Below, one piece after another: positions 1 through 9,520 of a stretch of 64,000 bases of DNA. This stretch comes from Photobacterium toruni (GTDB lineage Bacteria > Pseudomonadota > Gammaproteobacteria > Enterobacterales > Vibrionaceae). Location of the stretch: NCBI RefSeq assembly GCF_024529955.1, contig NZ_AP024854.1, positions 2,604,001 to 2,668,000 on the forward strand. The letters run 5' to 3'. The stretch's first letter is position 1. Every line of letters begins with the position of its first letter. Made by a program: the position numbers and the translations under genes. The notes under the pieces are model-generated. The model was not told the DNA's origin and did not search any database. It saw only the letters and a program-made list of their open reading frames with translations.

Positions 1-667
1 ATAAATCATTATTAGCAAATGCCTGAATACTTTGTTTTAAACTTCCAATTTGACGTAACATAATCCTCGATGCGAGCAATAGCGCCACCACAAAAATCGC
101 CACCATTAATGATGTTTGCCACACAATCTGCACTAAGTACTGTTGATAATAACCTGCAGCTAATGCATTTGATTGGTAACTAATAACAGCTAACTGTAAT
201 GCTGGAAGTTTAACTATATAGCCATAGCCATCATGATCTTGTCGCATAAATGCTTGATTATTTAGCATCGGATCATGCAAAAGTTGACTCAACGTTTGTC
301 CGTTATTTAGCGGTACATTTAATTTAATCTCTTGATTTAGTTTAGATTCGTTGAGCATATTGTCATTTTTATAATCAATAACATACACTCCATGAACACT
401 CATTGTCGCAGATAATTTGGAAGTAACTAAAGCTGAAGATTGAGTATCAGTTGCAATTAAGCTCGTAAGTATTTGAGCATTTGACTGCGCTAATAGATGA
501 ACGTTGTTTTGCTGAGTCGCAATAACAGATTGGTAAAATAACTCGGCATCCCATAACTGTTTGCCAATTAATAACAACGAACTAAACACCATCAGTAAAA
601 TAAGTTTAGGTCTTAATTTAAGATTTGTTAACCACTTTTCCCAAGGTTTAAACTCTAGCGTTGCCAT
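1..667 (-). CDS. Membrane sensor with HAMP-like region, partial (likely methyl-accepting chemotaxis protein)
   Basis: The first 222 codons of a minus-strand gene are visible and the rest lies beyond the left edge. The start ATG at 667 is preceded by a GGAG ribosome binding site. The product begins with about 20 charged residues, a membrane segment near residues 21-36, a periplasmic domain of about 140 residues, and a second membrane segment near residues 180-203. It then enters an amphipathic stretch (LRQIGSLKQSIQAFANNDL) that looks like the start of a HAMP linker. This architecture fits a chemoreceptor, but a HAMP-GGDEF protein or histidine kinase starts the same way and the signalling domain is not in the window. 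No ligand can be inferred. Confidence 0.6.
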   Translation of the reverse strand, partial: MATLEFKPWEKWLTNLKLRPKLILLMVFSSLLLIGKQLWDAELFYQSVIATQQNNVHLLAQSNAQILTSLIATDTQSSALVTSKLSATMSVHGVYVIDYKNDNMLNESKLNQEIKLNVPLNNGQTLSQLLHDPMLNNQAFMRQDHDGYGYIVKLPALQLAVISYQSNALAAGYYQQYLVQIVWQTSLMVAIFVVALLLASRIMLRQIGSLKQSIQAFANNDL

Positions 668-859
668 TTATTATCTCCGTATCGCTAACGTTTATACCAT
701 TCACATTGATAGTGATGATCTTATTCGTAAGCCAGTAATGTCATCAATAAGCACCATTGCCCTATTCTCTTCATTGCTTATCGACATTAACGAATAAATA
801 TTTAGCCACCGCTCAAAAAGATACCTTAAAACATGATCTACACCACATATCATTGCCGT

Positions 860-896
860 AAATACAACAACGCCCCGCATAAAGCGAGGCGTTGAT
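860..896 (-). terminator. Probable terminator of the CYTH-CHAD gene
   Basis: CAACGCC at 868-874 pairs with GGCGTTG at 888-894, with an inner CGC/GCG extension. On the minus strand the stem is followed by a moderately T-rich tract. It lies just past the stop of the CYTH-CHAD gene. Confidence 0.5.
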
Positions 897-919
897 ATTA
901 AAGACTAACTCATTACGTA

Positions 920-2434
920 TTACGGCCAGTAAGGGGTTAGTTCAATACTGATCTGCCGAGTCTGGCTCATTGCATGTAACAATGATTCTTCTTGACGTTG
1001 TAACCACTTTTGAATTTGCGCTAAATCATCACCTTCAAACAAGGCTAATAACTGGCGGATAGGCTCTAGTCCGCGTAAATCTTCTAGACCTTGTAATAAA
1101 TCTAACCACGGCATTCTAAAAGATGCACGACGATCTTCATCATACAAGCCAGCAAATGCAATTCCACTCATTAAATTACGTAATAAACGTGGTTTTTGAT
1201 CAAGATAATCAATACGACTTAGTTGACGCTCAATAGGAAAAACATCAAGTAATTCAGACCATGAACGGGTCAACATATTATCTGCAAATGCTTTCACTGG
1301 CGCTGCTAGCTTAGTACGTGACTTATCATCAAGAAATGGCTGCCAACCTCGACTTAAGATCCAACGACTCAAATCAAGTAGTAATCCACAATAACGCGCT
1401 GAACGGATTAGTTGAATCATAGCATCACTGTCAGGAAGATCTTGATAACGCAGTTCTAACTGCTGTTGTAACTCTTTACGAACATTCAGCTTACGCAGAA
1501 CATAAGCCTTATCGTCAATCAATTCTTGAATGCTATTAGCATCTTCTAACCAACTAAGCTCACCTTCCAGCCACTGTAATTCTTGACGTAATAACGCACT
1601 GGCACGACGAGGAATAATGCCACCAAAAGTCGCAAAAGTTTGACGTAATAGACTCAACGCTTGTGATATTTGTACCAATGCTTGTGGATCTTGACGTTCC
1701 ACATAAATTTGCTCATGGTACAACCAGTGATCTAACGCATGTTCAAGCGTCTTAATAAATGTTGATTCAACTGAATCTTGAGCCGTTGCATTAACAAAAA
1801 CTAATGGCTTGATTGGATCACCTTGATAATCCGCAGCAAGTCGGTAGCCACGAGCTGCCTTACTAAGATTACCTAATCGCATTCCACCATCAACACATAA
1901 TTCACGCGCTAAAGTGAATAAAGCGTCGGTTTGACCCGATTTTAGTTCTAATTCTACTTCACAAATAGATGAGCGTTTATCATCAACACTCACTTCACCA
2001 TAATCAAATGCTAATTCAATTTGACTACCATCTGCCATTGCGATTAACCATTGCTGGCGTGTAAAATCAGTACTAAATAATGGCTGAATTTGCTGCTGAA
2101 CAGCCACAACATCAAAATCATGAGGCCAAGCATCTGCAGGGTGAAGCGCTAAACACGGTTCCGTACTATTGACTTCAACATTGTATTCAGGACGCTGGTG
2201 TAATCCAGCAACAACACGGCCTGCGGTTTTTAATGTCTGAACAAACACATCATCAAAACGACGAATACGCAGACCAATATCATGCTGACGCAATACTTGA
2301 TCGGGAGTATCAAAGTAAATATTACCCAACTCTCGACAGCTTTGTTGCAGAATTTTAGCCGCAGAAATTTTCTCTACTAGCTGGGTTGAAAATTCTGGTA
2401 AGACAAAAAACTTCAGTTCTATCTCGGTTTCCAT
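920..2434 (-). CDS. CYTH and CHAD domain protein, inorganic triphosphatase (YgiF-like)
   Basis: A 504-residue cytosolic protein. The N-terminal CYTH domain opens with the metal-phosphate binding signature ExExK (E4, E6, K8). A helical CHAD domain rich in Arg, Lys and His fills the part after about residue 220. CYTH enzymes of this kind hydrolyse inorganic triphosphate, and CHAD domains are known to bind polyphosphate. I start at the METEIELK methionine at 2434 because CYTH domains begin right there; the upstream in-frame ATG at 2458 would add eight residues that do not fit. It is divergent from the DUF47-pit phosphate transport pair, which suggests a shared phosphate theme. E. coli YgiF is shorter, at about 433 residues. 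Confidence 0.88.
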   Translation of the reverse strand: METEIELKFFVLPEFSTQLVEKISAAKILQQSCRELGNIYFDTPDQVLRQHDIGLRIRRFDDVFVQTLKTAGRVVAGLHQRPEYNVEVNSTEPCLALHPADAWPHDFDVVAVQQQIQPLFSTDFTRQQWLIAMADGSQIELAFDYGEVSVDDKRSSICEVELELKSGQTDALFTLARELCVDGGMRLGNLSKAARGYRLAADYQGDPIKPLVFVNATAQDSVESTFIKTLEHALDHWLYHEQIYVERQDPQALVQISQALSLLRQTFATFGGIIPRRASALLRQELQWLEGELSWLEDANSIQELIDDKAYVLRKLNVRKELQQQLELRYQDLPDSDAMIQLIRSARYCGLLLDLSRWILSRGWQPFLDDKSRTKLAAPVKAFADNMLTRSWSELLDVFPIERQLSRIDYLDQKPRLLRNLMSGIAFAGLYDEDRRASFRMPWLDLLQGLEDLRGLEPIRQLLALFEGDDLAQIQKWLQRQEESLLHAMSQTRQISIELTPYWP

Positions 2435-2619
2435 AGTTATACCTATAAACGGTGGCAAACCAAGGATATTTGCTTATTCACTCAAGGGCAAGTGAGAAAT
2501 ATCAATAAAACCTTGATCAAAACTGGTTCCACTATACTATTTAATACGTTAAAATGCGCGATTCAATGACCATCGCTCAAGATTTAGCCTTATTCGGGCG
2601 CTCTTTAGGTTGATCGGCT

Positions 2620-3300
2620 ATGCCAGTAAATACAATTATGGGGCTCTTTGCAAAATCCCCAATCAAACCACTACAACGCCATGTTATTCGCGTAACTGAG
2701 TGTTGTGACCTGCTTATTCCATTCTTTGAAGCATGTAATGCTGGAGATTGGGAAAAGGCGGCTATTTTACGCGAACAGATATCGCAACTTGAAAAAGATG
2801 CGGATGTACTTAAGCGTGAGATCCGTCTGAAGCTTCCTCGTGGTCTTTTCATGCCAGTAGATCGTACTGATATGTTAGGACTGTTAACCCAGCAGGACAA
2901 ACTTGCTAACCTCTCTAAAGATATCGCTGGTCGAGTCTTAGGTCGTAAGCTACAAATGCCTGCTATCATGTACCCAGACTTCGTGGCATATATTCAACGT
3001 TGCTTAGACGCGGCTGATCAAGCTCGTCGTGTAATCAATGAATTGGATGAATTACTCGAAACTGGTTTCAAAGGCAGAGAAGTGACGCTTGTCGCGGAAA
3101 TGATTAATCAGCTAGATGTTATCGAAGATGATACCGATGCTATGCAGGTTATTTTACGTCAACAATTAATGTCCATCGAAGACCAACACAGCCCGGTGGA
3201 TGTCATGTTCCTGTACAAAATTCTCGAGTGGGTAGGCGCAATTGCTGATCAAGCACAGCGGGTCGGCTCACGTTTAGAAATTATGCTCTCGCGTTCTTAA
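2620..3300 (+). CDS. DUF47/TIGR00153 family PhoU-like protein, Pit accessory
   Basis: A 226-residue all-helical cytosolic protein of the DUF47 family (TIGR00153), distantly related to PhoU. The opening MPVNTIMGLFAKSPIKPLQ is typical of Vibrio members. In many bacteria these genes sit directly upstream of a PiT phosphate permease and are thought to modulate it. Here the stop is 31 bp before pit with no terminator between, so the two are almost certainly one transcript. No enzymatic motif is visible. The assignment to the family is firm, but the molecular role is known only by association. Confidence 0.9.
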   Translation: MPVNTIMGLFAKSPIKPLQRHVIRVTECCDLLIPFFEACNAGDWEKAAILREQISQLEKDADVLKREIRLKLPRGLFMPVDRTDMLGLLTQQDKLANLSKDIAGRVLGRKLQMPAIMYPDFVAYIQRCLDAADQARRVINELDELLETGFKGREVTLVAEMINQLDVIEDDTDAMQVILRQQLMSIEDQHSPVDVMFLYKILEWVGAIADQAQRVGSRLEIMLSRS

Positions 3301-3331
3301 TAACGAGAATTTAACAAAACAAGGTTTTACA

Positions 3332-4597
3332 ATGGAAATCCTGGCTAACTACGGCACTCTATTAATTGGAGTGGCAGCTTTTTTTGGTCTTTTGATGGCG
3401 ATTGGTATTGGTGCAAATGATGTTGCCAATGCCATGGGCACTTCAGTTGGTTCAAAAGCACTTACAGTAAAACAAGCGATCATCATTGCGATGATTTTTG
3501 AATTTGCAGGTGCTTATCTTGCAGGTGGTGAAGTTACCGATACTATTCGAAAGGGTGTTATCGAAACCTCTCTATATGCAGCCCACCCTGAAACCCTAGT
3601 TTTTGGCATGATGTCAGCGCTTCTTGCTGCTGGTACATGGCTACTTGTCGCCTCTTTTATGGGCTGGCCTGTTTCAACAACACACTCAATTATCGGTGCT
3701 ATCATCGGTTTTGCTTGTGTGTCAGTTGGCACCAATGCAGTGGATTGGCATTCAATTCAAGGTATTGTGGGTAGCTGGTTAGTTACACCGTTTATTGCTG
3801 GTATATTTGCATATCTGATTTTTATCAGTGCTCAAAGATTAATCTTTGATACTGATAACCCGATGGCAAATGCAAAACGTTTCGTCCCTGTCTACATGTT
3901 TATCACAGCGATGGTCATTGCGTTGGTAACAATTAAGAAAGGTTTGAAACATATAGGTTTGCATCTGACAACGGGCGAAGCTTGGATTGCATCTCTTGTT
4001 ATTTCATTTATCGTTATGGTAGTCGGTTACTTCTACATTCAGCGTAAATATGCTGATGACGATCTAGTAGATAGCAATGGTTATGCTGGCGTTGAAAGTG
4101 TATTTAGCGTATTGATGGTTGTTACTGCGTGTGCGATGGCATTTGCCCATGGTTCAAACGACGTAGCAAATGCAATTGGTCCACTATCAGCAGTTGTTTC
4201 AACTATTGAAAGTTCAGGTCAAATTGCAGCACAAAGCCAAATCGCATGGTGGATCCTTCCATTAGGCGGTATTGGTATCGTCATCGGTCTAGCTACTCTT
4301 GGTCATAAAGTAATGGCTACCGTAGGTACAGGCATCACAGAGTTAACACCGAGCCGTGGCTTTGCTGCTCAGTTAGCAACAGCATCGACTGTTGTACTAG
4401 CATCAGGTACTGGTTTACCAATCTCAACCACACAAACACTTGTAGGTGCGGTATTGGGTGTTGGTTTTGCTCGTGGCATTGCAGCTCTTAACTTAGGTGT
4501 TGTTCGCAACATTGTTGCTTCGTGGATTGTAACATTGCCAGCAGGTGCATTACTTGCTGTCATTTTCTTCTACATTATACAAGCACTTTTTAGTTAA
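3332..4597 (+). CDS. pit: PiT family inorganic phosphate transporter
   Basis: A 421-residue inner-membrane protein with about ten hydrophobic segments. The two inverted halves each carry the PiT signature: GANDVANA at residues 27-34 and GSNDVANA near 274-281. This family is a low-affinity, cation- or metal-phosphate-coupled Pi carrier. The start at 3332 follows AAGG in the short gap after the DUF47 gene, and a strong terminator follows the stop. The closest named relatives are PiT proteins of Vibrio. Whether it carries Pi alone or a metal-phosphate complex cannot be told from the sequence. Confidence 0.93.
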   Translation: MEILANYGTLLIGVAAFFGLLMAIGIGANDVANAMGTSVGSKALTVKQAIIIAMIFEFAGAYLAGGEVTDTIRKGVIETSLYAAHPETLVFGMMSALLAAGTWLLVASFMGWPVSTTHSIIGAIIGFACVSVGTNAVDWHSIQGIVGSWLVTPFIAGIFAYLIFISAQRLIFDTDNPMANAKRFVPVYMFITAMVIALVTIKKGLKHIGLHLTTGEAWIASLVISFIVMVVGYFYIQRKYADDDLVDSNGYAGVESVFSVLMVVTACAMAFAHGSNDVANAIGPLSAVVSTIESSGQIAAQSQIAWWILPLGGIGIVIGLATLGHKVMATVGTGITELTPSRGFAAQLATASTVVLASGTGLPISTTQTLVGAVLGVGFARGIAALNLGVVRNIVASWIVTLPAGALLAVIFFYIIQALFS

Positions 4598-4612
4598 ATA
4601 GTGGCTGAATTT

Positions 4613-4642
4613 AAAGAGAGAGGCCTTTCCCTCTCTCTTTTT
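4613..4642 (+). terminator. Rho-independent terminator after pit
   Basis: A perfect 11-bp stem (AAAGAGAGAGG at 4613-4623 with its complement at 4630-4640) has a 6-base loop and ends in a T run. Confidence 0.9.
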
Positions 4643-4713
4643 CTTGCTCCCTTCTAGCAAACCCCTTACTATCGTCGTTCTCTAACTATTTCAAGTTCAT
4701 CAAGGATTCGATA

Positions 4714-5325
4714 GTGAAGTACCTCATAAGCTTTTTTTTGTTCTGTTTTACACTAATTAGTCCATTTGCTAATGCCGCACAAACCCATTATATTTCTGAT
4801 AACTTATTTACTTATCTATTAAAAGGTCCCGGTAGCCAATACCGCATTGTAGGTAGCGTTAATGCAGGCTCTCCCGTCACATTATTAGAAACAGATAAAG
4901 GTTATAGCCGTGTAACTGATGCTCGTGGTCGTACTGGCTGGGTTGAATCTAAATTCATATCAAAAGATGTCGCACTGCAAGAACGTCTACCCGTACTTGA
5001 AACGGAATTAGCCACTCTAAAGACTAAACTAGCAGAAGCACTATCAACTAATGACAATAAACACAGTGAATTAAATAACGCCCTAGCTCAACGTAATAGC
5101 CAAATTAATAAACTAGAAACACATAATGCTCAATTACAAAATGCGTTGACCACAGCTCAAGATGAAGTACATAGCTTACGCGCCAAAATTGATACTCAAA
5201 AAGATGATTTATTAATGAAATGGTTTACTTACGGTGGCGTAGTTGCAGGAATTGGTTTGTTATTAGGATTAATACTACCGCACATCACACCACGTCGCCG
5301 CAAGCGTACTAATGGCTGGGCATAA
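4714..5325 (+). CDS. TIGR04211 family SH3 domain membrane protein (YgiM-like)
   Basis: A 203-residue protein with a cleavable-looking signal peptide ending near NAA (residues 20-22). A bacterial SH3 domain follows at about 23-90 (contains GPGSQYRIVGSV and GRTGWV), then a coiled coil at about 95-165, a single membrane segment near 172-190 and a basic cytoplasmic tail ending in RRRKR. The order matches E. coli YgiM, which in that genome also lies next to cca. The start is GTG at 4714, with AAGGA 8 bases upstream. It probably sits in the inner membrane with its SH3 domain in the periplasm, perhaps touching cell wall. The precise function is unknown. Confidence 0.85.
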   Translation: MKYLISFFLFCFTLISPFANAAQTHYISDNLFTYLLKGPGSQYRIVGSVNAGSPVTLLETDKGYSRVTDARGRTGWVESKFISKDVALQERLPVLETELATLKTKLAEALSTNDNKHSELNNALAQRNSQINKLETHNAQLQNALTTAQDEVHSLRAKIDTQKDDLLMKWFTYGGVVAGIGLLLGLILPHITPRRRKRTNGWA

Positions 5326-5368
5326 TCCCTCATTCTAATAACATCTATTGAAATTTCCCCTATATAAT

Positions 5369-5400
5369 AAAAAGGCAGCTAATATATTAGCTGCCTTTTT
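5369..5400. terminator. Bidirectional terminator between the ygiM-like gene and exeB
   Basis: A perfect 32-base palindrome begins with five A and ends with five T, so it can terminate both convergent genes. Confidence 0.9.
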
Positions 5401-5417
5401 AATTTTTATTGGCAATA

Positions 5418-6371
5418 TTACCATTCAGATAATGCTGGCATACTGATTTCATAACCATCAAAGGTCAAAACCACATCTCGTGATTCAATCTTAACGAGCT
5501 TAACCCCAGGTGCGATTATGTCACCTTGATGACGTTCGTGACCATTCACTTTCACCCAACGTTTAGTCGGTGAAGAAGAGTAAATATGCTGGTTAAAATT
5601 CATTTTAGGCAACTTACGTTGTACCGTTGTAGGCAATAATCCTATAGGAATAACGCTATTTTTAGGTTTCTGAGTTACTGTTGGATAATGATCGCTAGTA
5701 TTACGATCAGCCCCACTACGATCAACATCACTGTCTTGATATTGTTCACCATCAGTTGCCACAATGGCTGATTTAAGTTTTGCAGCAAGATCGGGGGATA
5801 AATCAGATAAATCGAGATCCTCTAACTTATAAGGATCATGGGATGTTGCTGTAACTTTAGCCACATGCTGAATCTGCTGATCATCACTGGGGCCAAGATC
5901 TCGGTCTTGTTCACGTAATTCAATATTATGAGTATCAATATCTGAAGATGATTGATATGCAGGAGAAGCCACATATAGACCATCACTAATGGGTAATGGC
6001 TCTGTCACAATATCAGGATATGCCATGAAAATCACATCCGCATTTGTCGCTGTAGATTCTCTCTCTAACGCTTGCAGCTTGGGTGCTTGTAACACTGACG
6101 GTGGCAACGTTGCTGTTACTGCTGATGGTTGATAGTTAGCTGTTATCGTTACCACGTCGGCATGCTGGTGATAAACCTTATATGCAACAATCAAAGCTGC
6201 CGGTAACAAGGCAATAACAATTGGCATTACCCATTTTACTCGAGATTGCTGCGCTTTAACTGCCTGCATCGGATGCACAATTTTTACCGCCTCACGGTGG
6301 ATATTAGCTGTATTTAACTGGGCTGTATTATTTTTATCTGATTGTTTTAATGCAGTTAATAATTGAGACAT
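5418..6371 (-). CDS. exeB: Type II secretion assembly protein GspB/ExeB
   Basis: A 317-residue protein with a short cytoplasmic N-terminus starting MSQLLTALKQSD and a membrane segment near residues 47-65. A long low-complexity periplasmic linker follows, and the C-terminal T2SSB domain (about 255-317) contains VKVNGHERHQGDIIAPGVKL. GspB works with GspA to insert the secretin multimer through the peptidoglycan. Its ATG shares a base with the exeA stop (TAATG), so the pair is translationally coupled. The linker is the least conserved part, as is normal in this family. Confidence 0.85.
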   Translation of the reverse strand: MSQLLTALKQSDKNNTAQLNTANIHREAVKIVHPMQAVKAQQSRVKWVMPIVIALLPAALIVAYKVYHQHADVVTITANYQPSAVTATLPPSVLQAPKLQALERESTATNADVIFMAYPDIVTEPLPISDGLYVASPAYQSSSDIDTHNIELREQDRDLGPSDDQQIQHVAKVTATSHDPYKLEDLDLSDLSPDLAAKLKSAIVATDGEQYQDSDVDRSGADRNTSDHYPTVTQKPKNSVIPIGLLPTTVQRKLPKMNFNQHIYSSSPTKRWVKVNGHERHQGDIIAPGVKLVKIESRDVVLTFDGYEISMPALSEW

Positions 6372-7987
6372 TAGACTTGCTCCGGTTGTAACGTAGGCCC
6401 AGGAAGATTAAGCGCAGAATCAAGGATCATCAGTGTCATTGGCCCAGCAATACCATCAGCAGTAATATCTTGCGCCCGCTGAAAACGACGTAATTTATCT
6501 AATACTGTTTGATCAAAATACCTCACCTGAGGGCCATTATCACCTAAGAATGTATTTAATTGCTGATTTAACCATGCGACTCGCGCACCACTTTGGCCAA
6601 ACCGAATCGTGGTTTTATCTCCAAGTGGTGGACGCCATAGCAGGCTAAAGTGACCATTCCAACGAGCTTCAAACCATGTTGGCGTCACTGAAATACGCTG
6701 ATGATCTAATAGCAATTGAATACGATCATCAGTAATGGCATACACAACCGCATAAAAGGGCTGCTGTTGACCATCTTTGAGGGTCACGATCACTGGACGA
6801 TTAATTAACCCTAACCGCGTTAATGTTGTTGAACCAGAAAAACATGTTAATGCAATTCGCGAGCTAGTCGCACACGTAGCTTGGTTTAATGCCGTATCAA
6901 AACCCCATAATTGATACAGACTTTGCATCGCATTACGTTGATTACGGCTATCATTAATAGCTGCTACCAATCGAGTTTCAGTACTAACTGCTACCGTTTT
7001 TAACGGTGCCGTATCGGTTGTTATCACTTGCGAAGAAGGCGTGGCAGCCAAAGGTGGTGTCGAAATAGTAGTTTGAGGCCAATATTGCCATGCAGTCGTT
7101 GCCATCACACCACACAGTGCTGCTGCAATTGTCCATGGTAACCATGCTAATCGTGATCGTGACGAAGCCACTGACGGCACTTGCCAACTCAATATATCTT
7201 CACAGGCTTGAACGGCCATCGCTCTGGTCACACTGTGACCCCCAGCCTGACAGGCTAACTGCATCGATTTATCACATACCAAATTAATTAATCGTGGCAC
7301 ACCTTGAGTTTGTTTCGCAATATAACTAACAATACTGGCATTAAATACTGGATATAAACAATCCACCGCATTAAGCCGATAATGAATATATTCACCAACT
7401 TCGGTTTCAGTCAATGGCAGCAAATGGTAACGCGAAGTGATCCGTTGCGCCAATTGACGTAAACGCTCTTGTTGTAATAACTGCTGCAATTCAGGTTGAC
7501 CAATTAAGACAACTTTTAATAACTTACGACTATCGGTTTCTAAATTGGTCAATAATCGTAATTGCTCCAATACATCAGGCATTAGGTGTTGTGCTTCATC
7601 GACTAATAATAGTGTTTGTCGACCTGCAGCATGGTTAGCAATAAGATGCTGATAAATAGTATCAGTTAATTGCTTAAAGCTGGCTTCATCACGATAACTT
7701 AAGCCTAGTTCATCACAAATAGTGGCCAATAGATCATGCGATGATAATGCCGGATTGAGGATCACAGCGACTTGTGCTTGTTGCGGTAATCGTGAAATCA
7801 TTGCCCGCAATACTGTTGTTTTTCCGGTTCCAACTTCACCGGTTAATAAGCCAAAGCCCCCCCCATCAGTTAATCCTGACAACATATGTGTTAACGCTTC
7901 TCGATGACGATCACTGAGGTAGAGAAAACGGGCACTTGGCACAATTGAAAATGGTGCTTCGTTTATGCCAAAAAAATCTTGGTACAT
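6371..7987 (-). CDS. exeA: Type II secretion ATPase GspA/ExeA with peptidoglycan-binding domain
   Basis: A 538-residue protein. The N-terminal AAA ATPase has Walker A GEVGTGKTT (residues 50-58) and Walker B LLLVDEAQ (126-133). A membrane segment lies near 280-300, followed by a C39-peptidase-like periplasmic region (about 345-440) and a C-terminal PG_binding_1 repeat (about 470-530, ending ADGIAGPMTL). ExeA with ExeB spans the inner membrane, binds peptidoglycan and helps the ExeD secretin assemble. The opening MYQDFFGINEAPFSIVP is diagnostic of this family. The pair stands alone here without gspC-N genes, as I recall for other Vibrionaceae. It is divergent from cca. Confidence 0.92.
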   Translation of the reverse strand: MYQDFFGINEAPFSIVPSARFLYLSDRHREALTHMLSGLTDGGGFGLLTGEVGTGKTTVLRAMISRLPQQAQVAVILNPALSSHDLLATICDELGLSYRDEASFKQLTDTIYQHLIANHAAGRQTLLLVDEAQHLMPDVLEQLRLLTNLETDSRKLLKVVLIGQPELQQLLQQERLRQLAQRITSRYHLLPLTETEVGEYIHYRLNAVDCLYPVFNASIVSYIAKQTQGVPRLINLVCDKSMQLACQAGGHSVTRAMAVQACEDILSWQVPSVASSRSRLAWLPWTIAAALCGVMATTAWQYWPQTTISTPPLAATPSSQVITTDTAPLKTVAVSTETRLVAAINDSRNQRNAMQSLYQLWGFDTALNQATCATSSRIALTCFSGSTTLTRLGLINRPVIVTLKDGQQQPFYAVVYAITDDRIQLLLDHQRISVTPTWFEARWNGHFSLLWRPPLGDKTTIRFGQSGARVAWLNQQLNTFLGDNGPQVRYFDQTVLDKLRRFQRAQDITADGIAGPMTLMILDSALNLPGPTLQPEQV

Positions 7988-8151
7988 ATCTATACTCTAA
8001 TACTTAAATTGTTTAGGGATAAATTATCGATAACATCACCAACAATATAAAAACCATTTAATAGTGACAAACTCTCATTATTGTTTGATATTTGCTATCA
8101 TGATGACTAAATAAATCAGTGTATATTGGTTCAAAAAATAATACCGATTAA

Positions 8152-8172
8152 CATTATCATGCTGTGATAATG
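8152..8172 (+). repeat. Inverted repeat in the cca leader
   Basis: CATTATCA at 8152-8159 and TGATAATG at 8165-8172 form perfect 8-base arms around TGCTG. It lies 57 bases before the chosen cca start and has no T run, so it is not a standard terminator. Confidence 0.5.
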
Positions 8173-8229
8173 GTGACTTTTCATTGTGTTCTACAACTAT
8201 TAGCCCCCCGTGGTATTAAGGAGTCTTCA

Positions 8230-9459
8230 TTGCAAACCTATCTTGTTGGTGGTGCTGTTCGCGACACTTTATTAGGCTTGCCTATAACAGATAAAGACTG
8301 GGTTGTTGTTGGCACCACGCCAACCACCATGCTTGATTTAGGTTATGAACAAATAGGCAGTGATTTTCCAGTTTTTCTTCATCCTCGAACCAAACAAGAA
8401 TATGCCCTTGCCCGTACCGAACGTAAATCAGGCCATGGTTACACTGGTTTTACATGTTATGCCGCAGCGGATGTTACTCTTGAACAAGATCTATTACGAC
8501 GTGATTTAACCATCAATGCGATTGCCCAAGATAAACAGGGACAACTTATCGACCCTTACAATGGCCAATATGATCTTGATCATAAGATCTTACGTCATGT
8601 TTCACCGGCATTTAGTGAAGATCCATTACGGGTATTACGAGTAGCACGTTTTGCAGCCCGTTTTGCTCACTTAGGTTTTACTATTGCCGCAGAAACGATG
8701 GCATTAATGCAAGACATTGTGATCAGTGGCGAATTAGCTAAATTAACCCCTGAAAGAGTATGGCTTGAGTGGCACAAATCACTATCAAGTAATGATCCAC
8801 AAGTGTTCTTAACGGTATTACGTCAATGTGGTGCCTTAGCTGTAGTTATGCCTGAAATCGATGCTTTATTTGGCGTACCACAACCACCAGAATGGCACCC
8901 TGAAATAGATTGTGGAATCCATACTCTATTGGTTGCCAAACAAGCAGCACGACTAAGCGACAGTACTATTATTCGTTTTGCAGCCCAAGTCCATGATCTT
9001 GGGAAAGCATTATCACCTAAAGATGATTTACCCCACCATAAGACCCATTGTCGTGATGGTATAAAACCAATTAAGCAGTTGTGTCAACGTATCAAAGTAC
9101 CTAATGATTATTTTGATTTAGCTTTGGTCGTTTGTGCTCAACATACCAAAATTCACCATGCTCAAGAAATGCGAGCCAGCACCTTTATTTCCATTTTTGA
9201 TCAAATAGATGCATGGAGAAAACCTCAGCGTGTTGAACAACTCGCCATCTGTTGTCGTGCTGATGCTCGTGGCCGTCAAGGTTTAGAAACAACAGCATAT
9301 CCACAAGCTGACATCACAACCACTGTTTTTGACATTGCTCAAGCGGTACCTGTTGCCCCAATTATTGCTGCTGGGTTCACCGGTGCGGCAATAAAACAAC
9401 AATTAGCGCAAGCCCGTACCCTCGCAGTAAATGAATACTTACAACGTACCCGTACCTAA
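8230..9459 (+). CDS. cca: Multifunctional CCA tRNA nucleotidyltransferase
   Basis: This 409-residue enzyme adds or repairs the 3' CCA end of tRNAs and, through a C-terminal HD domain, also has phosphohydrolase activity. GGAVRD occupies residues 7-12, the catalytic DxD pair is D21/D23, and the HD motif (VHDLGKA) lies near residue 255. I choose the TTG at 8230 because TAAGGAG ends 6 bases upstream and the protein then begins exactly at the conserved YLVGGAVRD. The open frame extends to an ATG at 8164, which would add 22 residues that do not fit. E. coli Cca has 412 residues. It is convergent with uppP. Confidence 0.95.
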   Translation: MQTYLVGGAVRDTLLGLPITDKDWVVVGTTPTTMLDLGYEQIGSDFPVFLHPRTKQEYALARTERKSGHGYTGFTCYAAADVTLEQDLLRRDLTINAIAQDKQGQLIDPYNGQYDLDHKILRHVSPAFSEDPLRVLRVARFAARFAHLGFTIAAETMALMQDIVISGELAKLTPERVWLEWHKSLSSNDPQVFLTVLRQCGALAVVMPEIDALFGVPQPPEWHPEIDCGIHTLLVAKQAARLSDSTIIRFAAQVHDLGKALSPKDDLPHHKTHCRDGIKPIKQLCQRIKVPNDYFDLALVVCAQHTKIHHAQEMRASTFISIFDQIDAWRKPQRVEQLAICCRADARGRQGLETTAYPQADITTTVFDIAQAVPVAPIIAAGFTGAAIKQQLAQARTLAVNEYLQRTRT

Positions 9460-9470
9460 TTTACTGCCAT

Positions 9471-9499
9471 AAAAAAGCCGACATTATGTCGGCTTTTTT
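9471..9499. terminator. Bidirectional terminator between cca and uppP
   Basis: AAAAAAGCCGACA, a three-base loop, then TGTCGGCTTTTTT. The A and T flanks serve both convergent genes. Confidence 0.92.
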
Positions 9500-9520
9500 G
9501 TAACACGTTTATGCTAAAAA

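Noticed and set aside
561..797. 78-codon plus-strand ORF near the left edge
   Set aside because: It lies mostly antisense to the start of the membrane sensor gene and has no ribosome binding site or recognisable sequence.
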